The position numbers were made by a program, and so were the translations under genes. Of a stretch of 64,000 bases of DNA, positions 52,951-62,600 are shown one piece after another. The notes under the pieces were generated by a model. It did not search any database, was not told the DNA's origin, and was given only the letters and a program-made list of their open reading frames with translations. Position 1 is the first letter of the stretch, and every line of letters starts with the position of its first letter. The DNA comes from Leclercia adecarboxylata (lineage in GTDB: Bacteria; Pseudomonadota; Gammaproteobacteria; Enterobacterales; Enterobacteriaceae), in the NCBI GenBank assembly GCA_901472455.1, contig LR590464.1, positions 2,294,001-2,358,000 of the forward strand, read 5' to 3'.

Positions 52951-54660
52951 ATGAGCACATTACTGACTGCACTTTCTCTTCGTGTTGATACCGCCTTTGA
53001 CACGCTGTTCAACGATCTCACCTTTAGCCTCAAAAAAGGCGACCGCATTGGTCTGCTGGGCGATAACGGCTGCGGCAAAAGTACCCTGCTGAAGATCCTC
53101 GACGGCACTGACACGCCCCTCACCGGGACGGTAGCGCTGGCCGGGCACTGTCTGATGGCGCGCGTGGAGCAACATCTTCCTGAATCTGTTTATCCGTTGA
53201 CCATGATCGACGCGGTTCTGGCGCAGCTGCCGGTGGCCGAGCGCGAAAGCCTGCGCTGGCGGGCAGAAACCCTGCTGGCGGGGATGGGGTTTACCCCGCA
53301 GGATACCGCCCTGCAATCGGCTACCCTCAGCGGCGGGCAGCACACCCGTCTGCTGCTGGCGCGGGCGTTGATAAACGAGCCGGATCTGGTATTGCTGGAT
53401 GAACCCAGTAACCACCTCGACCTGCCGACGCTGCTGTGGCTGGAGCAGTTTCTACAAAACTGGTCCGGCAGCTTTGTGCTGGTCTCGCACGACAGGCAGT
53501 TACTGGATGCCGTTACCAATGGCAGCTGGATCCTGCGGGACAAAACGTTGCACTACTTCGCCCTTCCCTGTACCCGCGCGCGTCAGGCGCTGGTAGAGAA
53601 AGACGAAAGCGACGCCCTGCGCCATAAAGCCGAGCAAAAGGAGATCGACCGGGTCACCGCTAGCGCAAAACGACTGGCGACCTGGGGTAAGGTCTACGAT
53701 AACGAAGATCTGGCCCGCAAAGCCAAACAGATGGAACGCCAGGTGGAGCGGCTGAAGGAGAGCCAGACGGCGCTGACCACCGGCAGTCCCTGGACTTTAA
53801 CCCTGCGCGGCGATGCGCTGAGGGCCGACCGACTGCTGGAGATTGACGCGCTTGGCGTTCCGCCTGCACCCGGCCTTGCGCCACTGTTCGCGATAGAAAA
53901 TGTCCGGCTTAAAAGCAGCGACCGGGTGGCGATTGTCGGGCGTAACGGCTGCGGCAAATCCTCTCTGATGCGGCTTATCTGGCAGCAATTCATCGCCCGG
54001 GAACTGCATGCGGGGCTGAAGATCCATCCGCGTGTGGCAATGGGGTATTACGACCAGACCCTGCATCAGCTGGCGGATGACGCCACGCTGATTGATGCCC
54101 TGGAGCCATTCGCACCCAACCCGCAGGATCGCAAAATGGCGCTGATTTCTGCCGGGTTCGCCTGGGCGCGGCACGGGCAAAAGGTCAGTACGCTCAGCGG
54201 CGGGGAACGTTCACGGCTGCTGTTTATCGGCCTGACCCTGGCCCGCTTCAGCCTGCTGATGCTCGATGAACCGACCAACCATCTGGACATGGAAGGTAAA
54301 GAGGCACTGGCCGACACCTTGCAACAGTTCGAGGGCGGTGTGCTGCTGGTCAGCCATGACCGGCAGTTAATCAGTCAGAGCTGTAACCGCTTCTGGCTGA
54401 TTGAAAATGGCCTGCTCAGCGAATGGCATGACGCCGACGCGGTGTTTGCCCGTCTTCGCGACGGCAATGGCCAGAGCACTCACCCCGCGCCCGTTGCACA
54501 GGATGACGATCGGGCAAACCCCGCGGAAGATCTTTTGGAGCGGCTGGTGCTGCTGGAGAGGTTGCTGGAAGAAGATCGGCTGCGTAAGCCGAAACATCAG
54601 AAGCCGCAGCTTCAGGCACAGTGGCAGGAGGAGATTGCCGCGCTGACGGCGCAGCTGTAG
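52951..54660 (+). CDS. ABC-F family ATPase (ribosome-associated type)
   Basis: 569 residues, intact, two ABC domains and no TM. Walker A GLLGDNGCGKSTLLKIL and IVGRNGCGKSSLMRLI; signatures LSGGQHTRLLLARALI and LSGGERSRLLFIGLTL; Walker B DLVLLDEPSNHLDLPTLLWL and LLMLDEPTNHLDMEGKEAL. A charged linker between domains (LARKAKQMERQVERLKESQT) is the P-site tRNA interaction motif region of ABC-F proteins. It may rescue or protect ribosomes. The ATG at 52951 has a weak SD; a TTG at 52939 is an alternative. Confidence 0.9.
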   Translation: MSTLLTALSLRVDTAFDTLFNDLTFSLKKGDRIGLLGDNGCGKSTLLKILDGTDTPLTGTVALAGHCLMARVEQHLPESVYPLTMIDAVLAQLPVAERESLRWRAETLLAGMGFTPQDTALQSATLSGGQHTRLLLARALINEPDLVLLDEPSNHLDLPTLLWLEQFLQNWSGSFVLVSHDRQLLDAVTNGSWILRDKTLHYFALPCTRARQALVEKDESDALRHKAEQKEIDRVTASAKRLATWGKVYDNEDLARKAKQMERQVERLKESQTALTTGSPWTLTLRGDALRADRLLEIDALGVPPAPGLAPLFAIENVRLKSSDRVAIVGRNGCGKSSLMRLIWQQFIARELHAGLKIHPRVAMGYYDQTLHQLADDATLIDALEPFAPNPQDRKMALISAGFAWARHGQKVSTLSGGERSRLLFIGLTLARFSLLMLDEPTNHLDMEGKEALADTLQQFEGGVLLVSHDRQLISQSCNRFWLIENGLLSEWHDADAVFARLRDGNGQSTHPAPVAQDDDRANPAEDLLERLVLLERLLEEDRLRKPKHQKPQLQAQWQEEIAALTAQL

Positions 54661-54664
54661 GAAA

Positions 54665-54698
54665 ATGCCCGGCGGGTAGCCGCCGCCGGGCATCTTTT
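54665..54698. terminator. Terminator between convergent ABC-F and pyrophosphatase genes
   Basis: An 11-bp stem ATGCCCGGCGG/CCGCCGGGCAT followed by CTTTTTA on the plus strand and flanked by AAAA on the left. It can serve both genes. Confidence 0.9.
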
Positions 54699-54700
54699 TA

Positions 54701-55298
54701 CTTCGGCTGGTTCGTTTTCCAGGCATCCCATGCCTGTTTGATTTCCTGTTTAGCGGTGGCGGCATCGTTAAAGCCGTTCAGTTCCACCGACTTGCGCCCT
54801 TCCGGCAGCTGTTTGTAAACGCGGAAGAACGACTCCAGACGCTGCTGTTCAATCTTCGGCAGATCGCTCAACTCTTTGATGTCGTCATAGGTCGGGTCAA
54901 TTTTACTGGCTGGCACCGCCACGATTTTGTCGTCTTTTTCACCCACCGTCGATCATCTTCAGCACGCCAATGGCGCGCAGTTTAATCAGGGTGCCCGGTG
55001 CCATCGGGGCGCGGGTGTAGAAAATGACGTCCAGCGGATCGCCATCCCCCGCCAGAGACTGGGTCAGTGAGCCGTAGTTTGCCGGGTAGGCCACTGGCAT
55101 CGACTGGAAGCGATCGGCCACGATAAAGCCGGTTTTGGCATCCGTTTCATACTTAATAATCCCGCCCGCCGGAATTTCGGTGACGGCGTAAAACTCTTCC
55201 GGGTTGTTATCAGGCTGTGGGAATTCGAGGATATTTTGCGCCTGCGCAGAAGCTGACAGGAGGACGCTCACTGCGAGAAGTTTTTTTACCAGATGCAT
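54701..55298 (-). CDS. Exported family I inorganic pyrophosphatase (one frameshift)
   Basis: About 199 residues. A clear signal peptide (LLAVSVLLSASAQAQN) precedes a family I PPase: AGGIIKYETDAKTGFIVADR, active-site AGDGDPLDVIFYTRAP, KDDKIVAVP, and FFRVYKQLPEGRKSVEL. One break near 54945. It hydrolyses PPi to two phosphates. The usual bacterial Ppa is cytosolic; this copy is predicted periplasmic. Confidence 0.88.
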
Positions 55299-55574
55299 TG
55301 TCTTGTTAACTCTTCGGTTTTTAAGAAGACCACACCTTACGGGGCTGAAATGTCAGAATAATGACAAATTTCCTACAGAAATATTCCACCCTTAATCATC
55401 ATGGTTATTGATATTTGCGGCAATCAATACACCTTAAATATCAAATAAATGAATAAATTGTATTGCAACAGACTTGCCAGACAGTTCAAAAACTTTAATC
55501 CTTAAGGGGTATGCGTGCCCCATCAAGCGCCATACCTGCCTCGCAGATCCCTCATTATGAAAATGGAGAAACAT

Positions 55575-56589
55575 ATGAAAGCTGCTGTCGTGACCAAAGA
55601 CCATCAGGTAGAAGTAACCGAGAGAACCCTGCGCCCGCTGAAGCACGGTGAAGCGCTGCTGAAGATGGAGTGCTGTGGCGTTTGCCACACCGATCTGCAT
55701 GTGAAGAACGGCGATTTTGGTGATAAGACCGGGGTGATCCTCGGCCATGGAAGGGATTGGCGTGGTCAAGGAGATCGGGCCGGGCGTGACCTCGCTGAAA
55801 CCGGGCCGATCGGGCAAGCGTAGCCTGGTTCTTCGAAGGCTGTGGCCACTGTGAATACTGTAACTCCGGCAATGAAACCCCTGTGCGCACCGTGAAAAAC
55901 GCCGGCTATTCCGTGGACGGCGGTATGGCGGAAGAGTGCATTGTCACCGCCCGATTACGCGGTAAAAGTGCCGGATGGACTGGAATCCGCCGCCGCCCAG
56001 CAGCATCACCCTGCGCCGGGGTGACCACCTACAAAGCGGTGAAAGTATCAGAGATCAAACCTGGCCAGTGGATTGCTATTTATGGCCTGGGCGGACTGGG
56101 TAACCTGGCCCTGCAATACGCCAAAAATGTCTTTAACGCGAAAGTGATCGCCGTTGATGTTAACGATGAACAGCTGAAGCTGGCCTCAAGCATGGGGGCC
56201 GATCTGGTGGTTAACTCCCGCAGCGACGATGCCGCGAAATTTATTCAGGAAAAAACCGGTGGTGCCCACGCCGCGGTCGTGACGGCGGTGGCGAAAGTGG
56301 CCTTTAACTCTGCGGTAGATGCCGTTCGTGCCGGGGGTCGCGTGGTGGCGGTCGGTCTGCCGCCGGAAGCAATGAGTCTGGATATTCGCGTCTGGTATTG
56401 GACGGGATTCAGGTGGGTGGGTTCGCTGGTGGGCACCCGTCAGGACCTGACCGAAGCCTTCCAGTTTGCCGCCGAAGGTAAGGTGGTGCCGAAAGTGGCG
56501 CTGCGTCCGCTGGGGATATCAACGCCATCTTTAAAGAGATGGAGCAAGGCCAGATCCGCGGCCGCATGGTAATTGATTTCCGCTCATAA
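55575..56589 (+). CDS. adhP: AdhP, zinc alcohol dehydrogenase (frameshifted)
   Basis: About 336 residues: [20 protein letters not shown]; catalytic Zn Cys/His in [11 protein letters not shown] and ILGHEG; structural Zn Cys4 in [19 protein letters not shown] motif [17 protein letters not shown]; end [13 protein letters not shown]. Breaks lie near 55748 (extra G), 55810, 55960, 56395 and 56515. Ethanol/acetaldehyde oxidoreductase. Its order relative to maeA and fdnIHG follows E. coli, with extra genes inserted between. Confidence 0.93.
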
Positions 56590-56621
56590 GTTGAACGCCC
56601 GGCGGCGCTGCGCTGTCGGGC

Positions 56622-57128
56622 CTACGCGTTCCGCCGATCCGCAATCCACTCCTGCACCTCAATCTGAAAAGTATCCGGCGCTTTACGGTACATTTTGCGC
56701 GCCAGGTCGAGGATCGTATGCCGCGCCAGCTCCTCTTCCATTCGCTGCTGGGCGCTGTCCATCACCGAGCGCACACCGCACGGCCCGTCGCAAACCCAGG
56801 CAGGCGGCGTTTCATCAAACACGGCCAGCCGCTGTCGCACTTCCCGACACTCGAACATGTTCTTCTCGCCATCGATAGCATGCGCCACATCCAGCACGGT
56901 GATCAGTTCAGCAGGCCGGGCCAGACGAAAACCGCCGCCCTTTCCTTCGGTGCTGCTCACCAGCCCGGCGCGTGACAGACGTGTGAAGATCTTGCCCAGG
57001 TAGTCATAGGGAACGCCCTGCAAGGCCGCCATTTCTCTGACGCTCATCTCACGGTCGTTACCTTTCGCATCCACCATGGTCATCAGGCTATGAATGCCGT
57101 ACTCCACACCGGAACTGTAAAAAGCCAT
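56622..57128 (-). CDS. Rrf2-family (IscR/NsrR-like) transcriptional regulator
   Basis: 168 residues, intact. Winged-helix MAFYSSGVEYGIHSLMTMVD with PYDYLGKIFTRLSRAGLVSS and GKGGGFRLARP. Three Cys in FECREVR and WVCDGPCGVRSV fit an Fe-S ligand set. It is divergent from the NDH-2-like gene at 57328, its probable target. Redox or NO sensing is a family-based inference. Confidence 0.87.
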   Translation of the reverse strand: MAFYSSGVEYGIHSLMTMVDAKGNDREMSVREMAALQGVPYDYLGKIFTRLSRAGLVSSTEGKGGGFRLARPAELITVLDVAHAIDGEKNMFECREVRQRLAVFDETPPAWVCDGPCGVRSVMDSAQQRMEEELARHTILDLARKMYRKAPDTFQIEVQEWIADRRNA

Positions 57129-57327
57129 GCTTAACTCCGAAGTTATTATTCCAGGTCATTATAGCCGCGTTCCGCGACAGAAAGACAGCCGCAATCCTCT
57201 GTGCCTCTAACCTTCTGTTTTTACGGCCCGCAGCAAACCAACTCAGAAAGAAGTTGTCGCAGTTAACTCCGACAAGTATAGTTGCAGTCACGTCAGCCAC
57301 AGGGCCTGATGCGAAAAAGGATCGAAG

Positions 57328-58531
57328 ATGAAGAAGCAAATTTTAATTGTAGGCAGCGGTTTTGCGGGTATGTGGGCAGCGGTGAGCGCCGCACGTCTGG
57401 CTGATTTAACGGGAAGTGACGACCTGCAGATTCACCGTTCTGGCTCCCCGTCCCGAGTTGCGTATCGCCCGCGCTTTTATTGAAGAGCAGGTAGCAACCT
57501 TTGCCGCCCCGCTAAGCGATCTCTTTGCTGAACTGAATGTTCACTTTATTGCCGGAACCGCTGAACGTATTGACGCGAAACAGAAAAGCGTCTGGTATCG
57601 CGACAGCCAGGGCAACGTAACGCTGTCGCTTACGACCGTCTGATTGTGGCAACAGGCAGTCAGACGCGCCGCCCGGCGATCCCTGGTCTGGCAGAATTTG
57701 CCTTTGATATCGACCAACTGGAATCCGCCCAACATTTCGAAAATCACCTTGATTCACTGGCGACACGCCCTTCGACGCCGGAACGTAATACCGTGGTGGT
57801 GTGCGGTGGCGGTTTCACCGGCATAGAACTGGCTACCGAACTCCCTGCGCGTCTGCGTACCCGTTTTGGTGATGATACACAGACCAAAGTTATCGTAGTT
57901 GAACGCGGATCGGTCATTGGCGGTCGTTACAGTGAAGAACTGCGTGGCACCATTGAAGAGGCAAGCCTCGCGCTGGGTGTGGAGGTGGCGTCTGAACAGT
58001 GAAATCAGCGCCATCGATCCCCACGGCGTCACGCTTAAAAATGGCGAGCGCATTGCGGCCGCCACCGTTGTCTGGACGGCGGGCGTGGAAGCCCATCCCC
58101 TCAGCCAACAGATTGCGGGCGAGCGAGATCCCCAGGGGCGCTTAAAGGTCAACGAAAGCCTGCAAGTACCGGCGCACCCGGACGTGTATGCCACCGGGGA
58201 TATGGCCCATGCCCACACCGACGACCGCGGCAATACGGCGCTCATGACCTGTCAGCACGCCATTCAGTTGGGCAAGTTTGCGGGACATAACGCCGCGGCC
58301 AGCCTGTTAGACGTGGCGCCTTATCCCTATCGCCAGGTGAACTATGTCACCTGTCTCGATTTGGGCGGCTGGGGCGCGGTCTACAGCGAAGGCTGGGATC
58401 AGAAGGTGAAATCCGTTCGCGATGACGCAAAGAAAATCAAAATCGCCATCACCAACGAGTTAATCTACCCACCCGCTGCCGATCGCGCCGTCGCTTTTGC
58501 TGCCGCCGATCCGCTGGCGAAATTTGTCTAG
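57328..58531 (+). CDS. NDH-2-like FAD/NAD(P) oxidoreductase (frameshifted)
   Basis: About 400 residues: FAD motif ILIVGSGFAGMWAAVSAARL; LIVATGSQTRRPAIPG; second dinucleotide motif NTVVVCGGGFTGIELATELP; TVVWTAGVEAHPLSQQIAGE; HPDVYATGDMAHAHTDDRGN. Breaks lie near 57422, 57632 and 57990. Related to type II NADH dehydrogenases; electron acceptor unknown. Paired with a divergent Rrf2 regulator. Confidence 0.85.
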
Positions 58532-58541
58532 CGTTTGCTTA

Positions 58542-58565
58542 CCGCGCCCCCGGCGCGGTTTTTTT
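58542..58565 (+). terminator. Terminator after the NDH-2-like gene
   Basis: Stem CCGCGCC/GGCGCGG followed by seven T. Confidence 0.92.
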
Positions 58566-59770
58566 CAGGCTAGCGCCTGCGCATTACCCTGTGTCCGGCG
58601 GGCTTTCAGATAACCGTAAATCAGAAGCGACGACATCGCGCAGAACGACAGTACCGCCGCAGGCAGGGTCACGTAACTCCAGCTAAAGCCAAGGGTAATC
58701 ATCATCCCGCCAAAGTACGCCCCAATGGCGCTGCCGAGGTTAAAGGCCACCTGGCCCCCCGCTGCACCGAGCATCTCCCCACCCTGGGCATTTTGCAGAA
58801 GCAGGATTTGCAACGGGGCCGACAGCGCAAACAACCCCGCGCAGCAGATAAAGCCCATCACCAGCGAGGCCAAAGGCAGCGCACCGAAGGCAAACAACAG
58901 CAGCAGCGACAAAACAATCACCAGATCGGTGAGTGCCGCAATTCGCAGCGGACTGTAGCGCCCGGAAAGTTTGCCGCTGAACAGGTTGCCCAGCACCCAT
59001 GCCGAGTCCCATTAACATCATGATCGCGGTCATCACCCCTTCGGAGAAGCCCGACACGTTAATCATGAAGGGTTTGACGAAGCTGAACCAGGCAAAGACT
59101 CCGGCGTTGCCGAACATGGTGGCAGCGAAGATAAACCAGGGTTCCGGCTTTTTCAGGAAGTGAAATTGCTCGCTCAGGCGAGTCTGGGATTTATCAAATG
59201 TCTGCGGCACCCAGAGGGCAATCGACACCATGACCAGCAGGTTAAACGCAGCAATCAGGAAGAAGGTATAACGCCAGCTGAACTCATGCCCAAGCCAGGT
59301 GCCGAGGGGCACACCCGCCAGGTTAGCCACCGTCATCCCGGCAATCATGCCAGCCACCGCCAGGGTAACCTTACCCGGCGGCGCGATACGCGAGAGGATA
59401 ATGGTGCCGACGCCGAAAAAACGCGCCGTGCGGAAAGCCAGATACCAGCCGCCCGATCGCCAGCATGGTGTACGACGTGGAGAAGGTAAAAATGGCGTTG
59501 CCGATGAGGCACAGCGTCACCAGGAACAGCAGGATCGACTTTAAAGAGAACTTCCCGGAAAAAATAGCGATGATCGGTGCCCCAATCACTACCCCAAAGG
59601 CATAAAACGAAATCATATTGCCGGCAGAAGGAATGGTGATGCCCACATCCCGTGCCAGCTCGGTTAACACGCCCATAATGCCAAATTCGGCCATGCCCAG
59701 GCCAAAGGTGGCCAAGTGCTAACGAAAACACCGTCTTTTCATACCGCGACCACTTGTTAAATAATTGCAA
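58565..59770 (-). CDS. araJ: AraJ-like MFS transporter (frameshifted)
   Basis: About 400 residues matching AraJ segment by segment: ATFGLGMAEFGIMGVLTELA; GAPIIAIFSGKFSLKSILLF; GRLVSGFPHGAFFGVG; SWRYTFFLIAAFNLLVMVSI; FICCAGLFALSAPLQILLLQ; EMLGAAGGQVAFNLGSAIGA. Breaks lie near 59712 (extra G), 59425 and 58997. Arabinose-induced putative sugar exporter in E. coli; here it is not next to ara genes. Confidence 0.82.
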
Positions 59771-59945
59771 CAGCCATTATCGACCAAACTGGTATGGTGA
59801 GCCAGTTCAAATCGCGCCGCTGGCCGATTCCTCCATCAATTCGGGCAGGCTGTGAATATTTTCCGCCAGGATGCTCAGGCCTGATTACACTTCAAAGTGT
59901 TATGTCTCACCGTACCATCAGAATCACCCCGTAAAGGAAGGCATC

Positions 59946-60771
59946 ATGGCAGATAAAGATAAGAAGAAAAGCAAACCCGTTACGAAGATCGCGCCCCCGC
60001 CCCGCTTAAGCGCACGGAGTACGAAAAAGAGCTGCACCGCCTGCATGTGGAGCTGGTTAAGTTGCAGCGGTGGGTGGTCAGCAAGGGCCTGAAAGTGTGC
60101 GTCGTCTTTGAAGGGCGCGACGGCGCCGGTAAAGGGGGTACCATCAAGGCCCTGACCGAACGCGTCAGCCCGCGTGTGTTCCGGGTAGTGGCGCTGCCAG
60201 CCCCGACCGAGAAAGAGAAAAGCCAGCTCTACTTCCAGCGCTATGTTCCACATCTGCCCTCCGCCGGGGAAAATCGTCATCTTCGACCGCAGCTGGTACA
60301 AACCGCGCGGGCGTCGAGCGCGTCATGGGATTTTGTACGGAAGAACAGGTAGAGAAGTTTCTGGACGGGGCACCTATCATCGAAAAGGCAATGGTCGATG
60401 CAGGCATTATCCTGATTAAATACTGGCTGGAAGTCACCCCCAAAGAGCAGGAGCGTCGCCTGCGCGACCGCATAAACGATGGGCGGAAAACCTGGAAACT
60501 GTCGCCAATGGACGTGAAATCCTTCAACCGCTGGGATGTCTATACCAAGGCCCGTGATGCGATGTTTGCCGCCACCGACACCGCCTGGGCACCCTGGTTT
60601 GTTGCCCGTTCCGAGGATAAAAAGCGCGCGCGGCTGAATATTATCTCTCATCTCCTGTCCCAAATTCCCTATAAAGACCTGCCGGAAGAAGAGGTTAAAT
60701 TACCGAAGCGTAAAATCGGCAAAGTTAAACCGACTGCTTACCCGTTCCGTTATATTGACGAGAAGTTCTGA
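59946..60771 (+). CDS. ppk2: Polyphosphate kinase 2 (PPK2), frameshifted
   Basis: About 275 residues: basic N-terminus MADKDKKKSKPVTKIA; Walker A VVFEGRDGAGKGGTIKALTE; lid/catalytic region EIVIFDRSWYNRAGVERVMG (frames joined); NRWDVYTKARDAMFAATDTA; end PTAYPFRYIDEKF. Breaks lie near 60003, 60270 and 60300. Single-domain class I PPK2 phosphorylates nucleoside diphosphates with polyphosphate. GGAAGG lies before the ATG. Confidence 0.9.
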
Positions 60772-60776
60772 CCATT

Positions 60777-60809
60777 ACCGCCCTCTTAATTATTTATTGC
60801 GAGGGCGGT
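60777..60809 (+). terminator. Hairpin after ppk2
   Basis: A 9-bp stem ACCGCCCTC/GAGGGCGGT with a 15-nt AT-rich loop, 5 bp past the stop; only a short TT follows. Confidence 0.6.
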
Positions 60810-60953
60810 TCAGCGTAATTTCACCTGATTTCATCCGATTGCTTTTATCTGGAAGCGTGCTCGCAATACCTCTATTACCAGGCGACCCGGTCGTGCTTTC
60901 AATATAACGGTTACCGTAATCCCCCGGAAAGAACATGAGAACACCTGACCTCC

Positions 60954-60988
60954 TATAAAACCCGCTCCGAATCCCTTCCCGGAGCGGG
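60954..60988 (-). terminator. Terminator of the fdnGHI operon
   Basis: Stem CCCGCTCC/GGAGCGGG with a 12-nt loop, followed on the minus strand by TTTTATAGGAGG. Confidence 0.85.
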
Positions 60989-61045
60989 TACTTCACCCGC
61001 AGAGCCGCGTAAGCGCAGCGTCACCGGGTGTCACAAGCGACGAGA

Positions 61046-61703
61046 TTACTTCATCCCTTCCCGACTCTCGTTCTGCGCTTCCAGACGCTCCACATCCCGA
61101 TACCAGCGCGGGTGGTGTTTCTGCGCCCAGCGGCGGCTCACCTTCCCTTCGATCATCCCTTTAATCGAACCTTTGACCCAGAACGCCATATACATATGGA
61201 TCAGAATGGCATGGATCAAAATAATGGCCGATGTCGCGTGGATCAGCAGACTGTAGCGCACGACCTGCATCGGGAAATAGTGGGCAAAATAGGGACGCCA
61301 GATAATCACCCCGGTCACCAGCAGCACGAAAATCATGCTCATGATGGTCCAGAACATCATTTTCTGTCCGGCGTTGTATTTCCCCACCTTCGCGACTTTG
61401 TGCTCGTTGCCTTTCAGCACCTCAACAATGCCCTTCAGCCACGGAATATCCTGCTTGTCCGGGATGTTGTGATGGACGAAACGCACGAACATAAACATCA
61501 GCGCCACGAAAATCAGCACCCCAAAGAAACGGATGCAGAATGCGCCCATCTGCGGTGTACCGAAGGTTTCGGTCAGCCATTGTAGCGTCGGGAAGAAGAA
61601 CGAGATGCCGGATAACGACACCAGGAAGAAGCAGATCACCCACTGTCCAGTGACAAGCGCGGTCAATAAACTTCGTGCGCACGATCATCTTTGACTTATT
61701 CAT
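61046..61703 (-). CDS. fdnI: FdnI, cytochrome b556 subunit of formate dehydrogenase-N
   Basis: About 218 residues, four [22 protein letters not shown] (first haem His), [57 protein letters not shown] (haem/quinone His). One break near 61660. Transfers electrons to menaquinone. Its ATG lies 3 bp upstream of the fdnH stop region, so the genes are coupled. Confidence 0.93.
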
Positions 61704-62588
61704 GGTGTTCCTCCTCGTCGTCATCCACCTCTTTGTTCGGCCCGATACCTATGTAGTGATAAATCAACCCGGCAAAGGTGGCGATAAAGCCTGCCGCGGA
61801 GAGCGGTTTCAGCGCCCCTTTCCACAGGTTAATGGACGTATCGATCGCCGGGTCCTTCGGCAGATTGTGATACAGCTCCGGCTGGTCGTTGTGGTGCAGC
61901 ACGTACATGACATGCGTCCCGCCCACCCCTTGCGGGTTGTAGACACCCGCGTTTGGCATAGCCACGCGCTTTCAGCTTATCGACCCGCTGCTGGGCAACC
62001 TCCAGCATCTCCTTCTTGGTGCCAAAAGTGAATGGCCCCGGTCGGACAGGTCTTCACGCAGGCTGGCTTCCTGACCAACGCTGACGCCGATCCACGCACA
62101 GGGTGCATTTGTAGACCCGGTTGTTCCTCTTTATTGAGACGCGGCACGTTGAACGGACAGCCCGCGATGCAGTATCCGCAGCCGATGCAGTTATCCTGCT
62201 GGAAATCGACGATGCCGTTGGCGTACTGAATAATCGCCCCGGCTGATGGGCAGGCTTTCAGACAGCCCGGATCCTCGCAGTGCATACAGCCATCTTTGCG
62301 GATCAGCCACTCCAGCTTGCCGTTCTGATCGGTTTCGCTAAAAGCGCATCACCGTCCAGGATTTGGCGCTCAGGTCCGCCGGGTTATCGTAAACCCCGAC
62401 GCAGTGCCCCACCTCGTCGCGGATATCGTTCACTCGGAACAGGCCACCTGGCAGGATTTACAGCCCACGCAGGAGGAGACATCGATAAGCTTTGCCACTT
62501 TCCGCTTTGTGATCCCGCGCAACGAGGCGCGGGGGTAAAGTCGTTGGTGGCGGAGCGTTTTGATGACGTCTTGTGTTTCCATCGACAT
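61696..62588 (-). CDS. fdnH: FdnH, iron-sulfur subunit of formate dehydrogenase-N (frameshifted)
   Basis: About 295 residues: [12 protein letters not shown] start; ferredoxin Cys clusters in [33 protein letters not shown], and [20 protein letters not shown], then [14 protein letters not shown]-terminal TM anchor [16 protein letters not shown]. Several breaks, near 62510, 62450, 62340, 62090 and 61970. Carries four [4Fe-4S] clusters between FdnG and FdnI. Confidence 0.92.
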
Positions 62589-62600
62589 TGATTCGGCTCC

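Noticed and set aside
52755..52951. yybP-ykoY-type manganese riboswitch upstream of the ABC-F gene
   Set aside because: The conserved loop sequences of that class are not seen, while a good leader ORF and competing stems are.
57241..57300. Defined Rrf2 operator between the regulator and the NDH-2-like gene
   Set aside because: Several partial palindromes occur but none matches a known IscR/NsrR site well enough to annotate.
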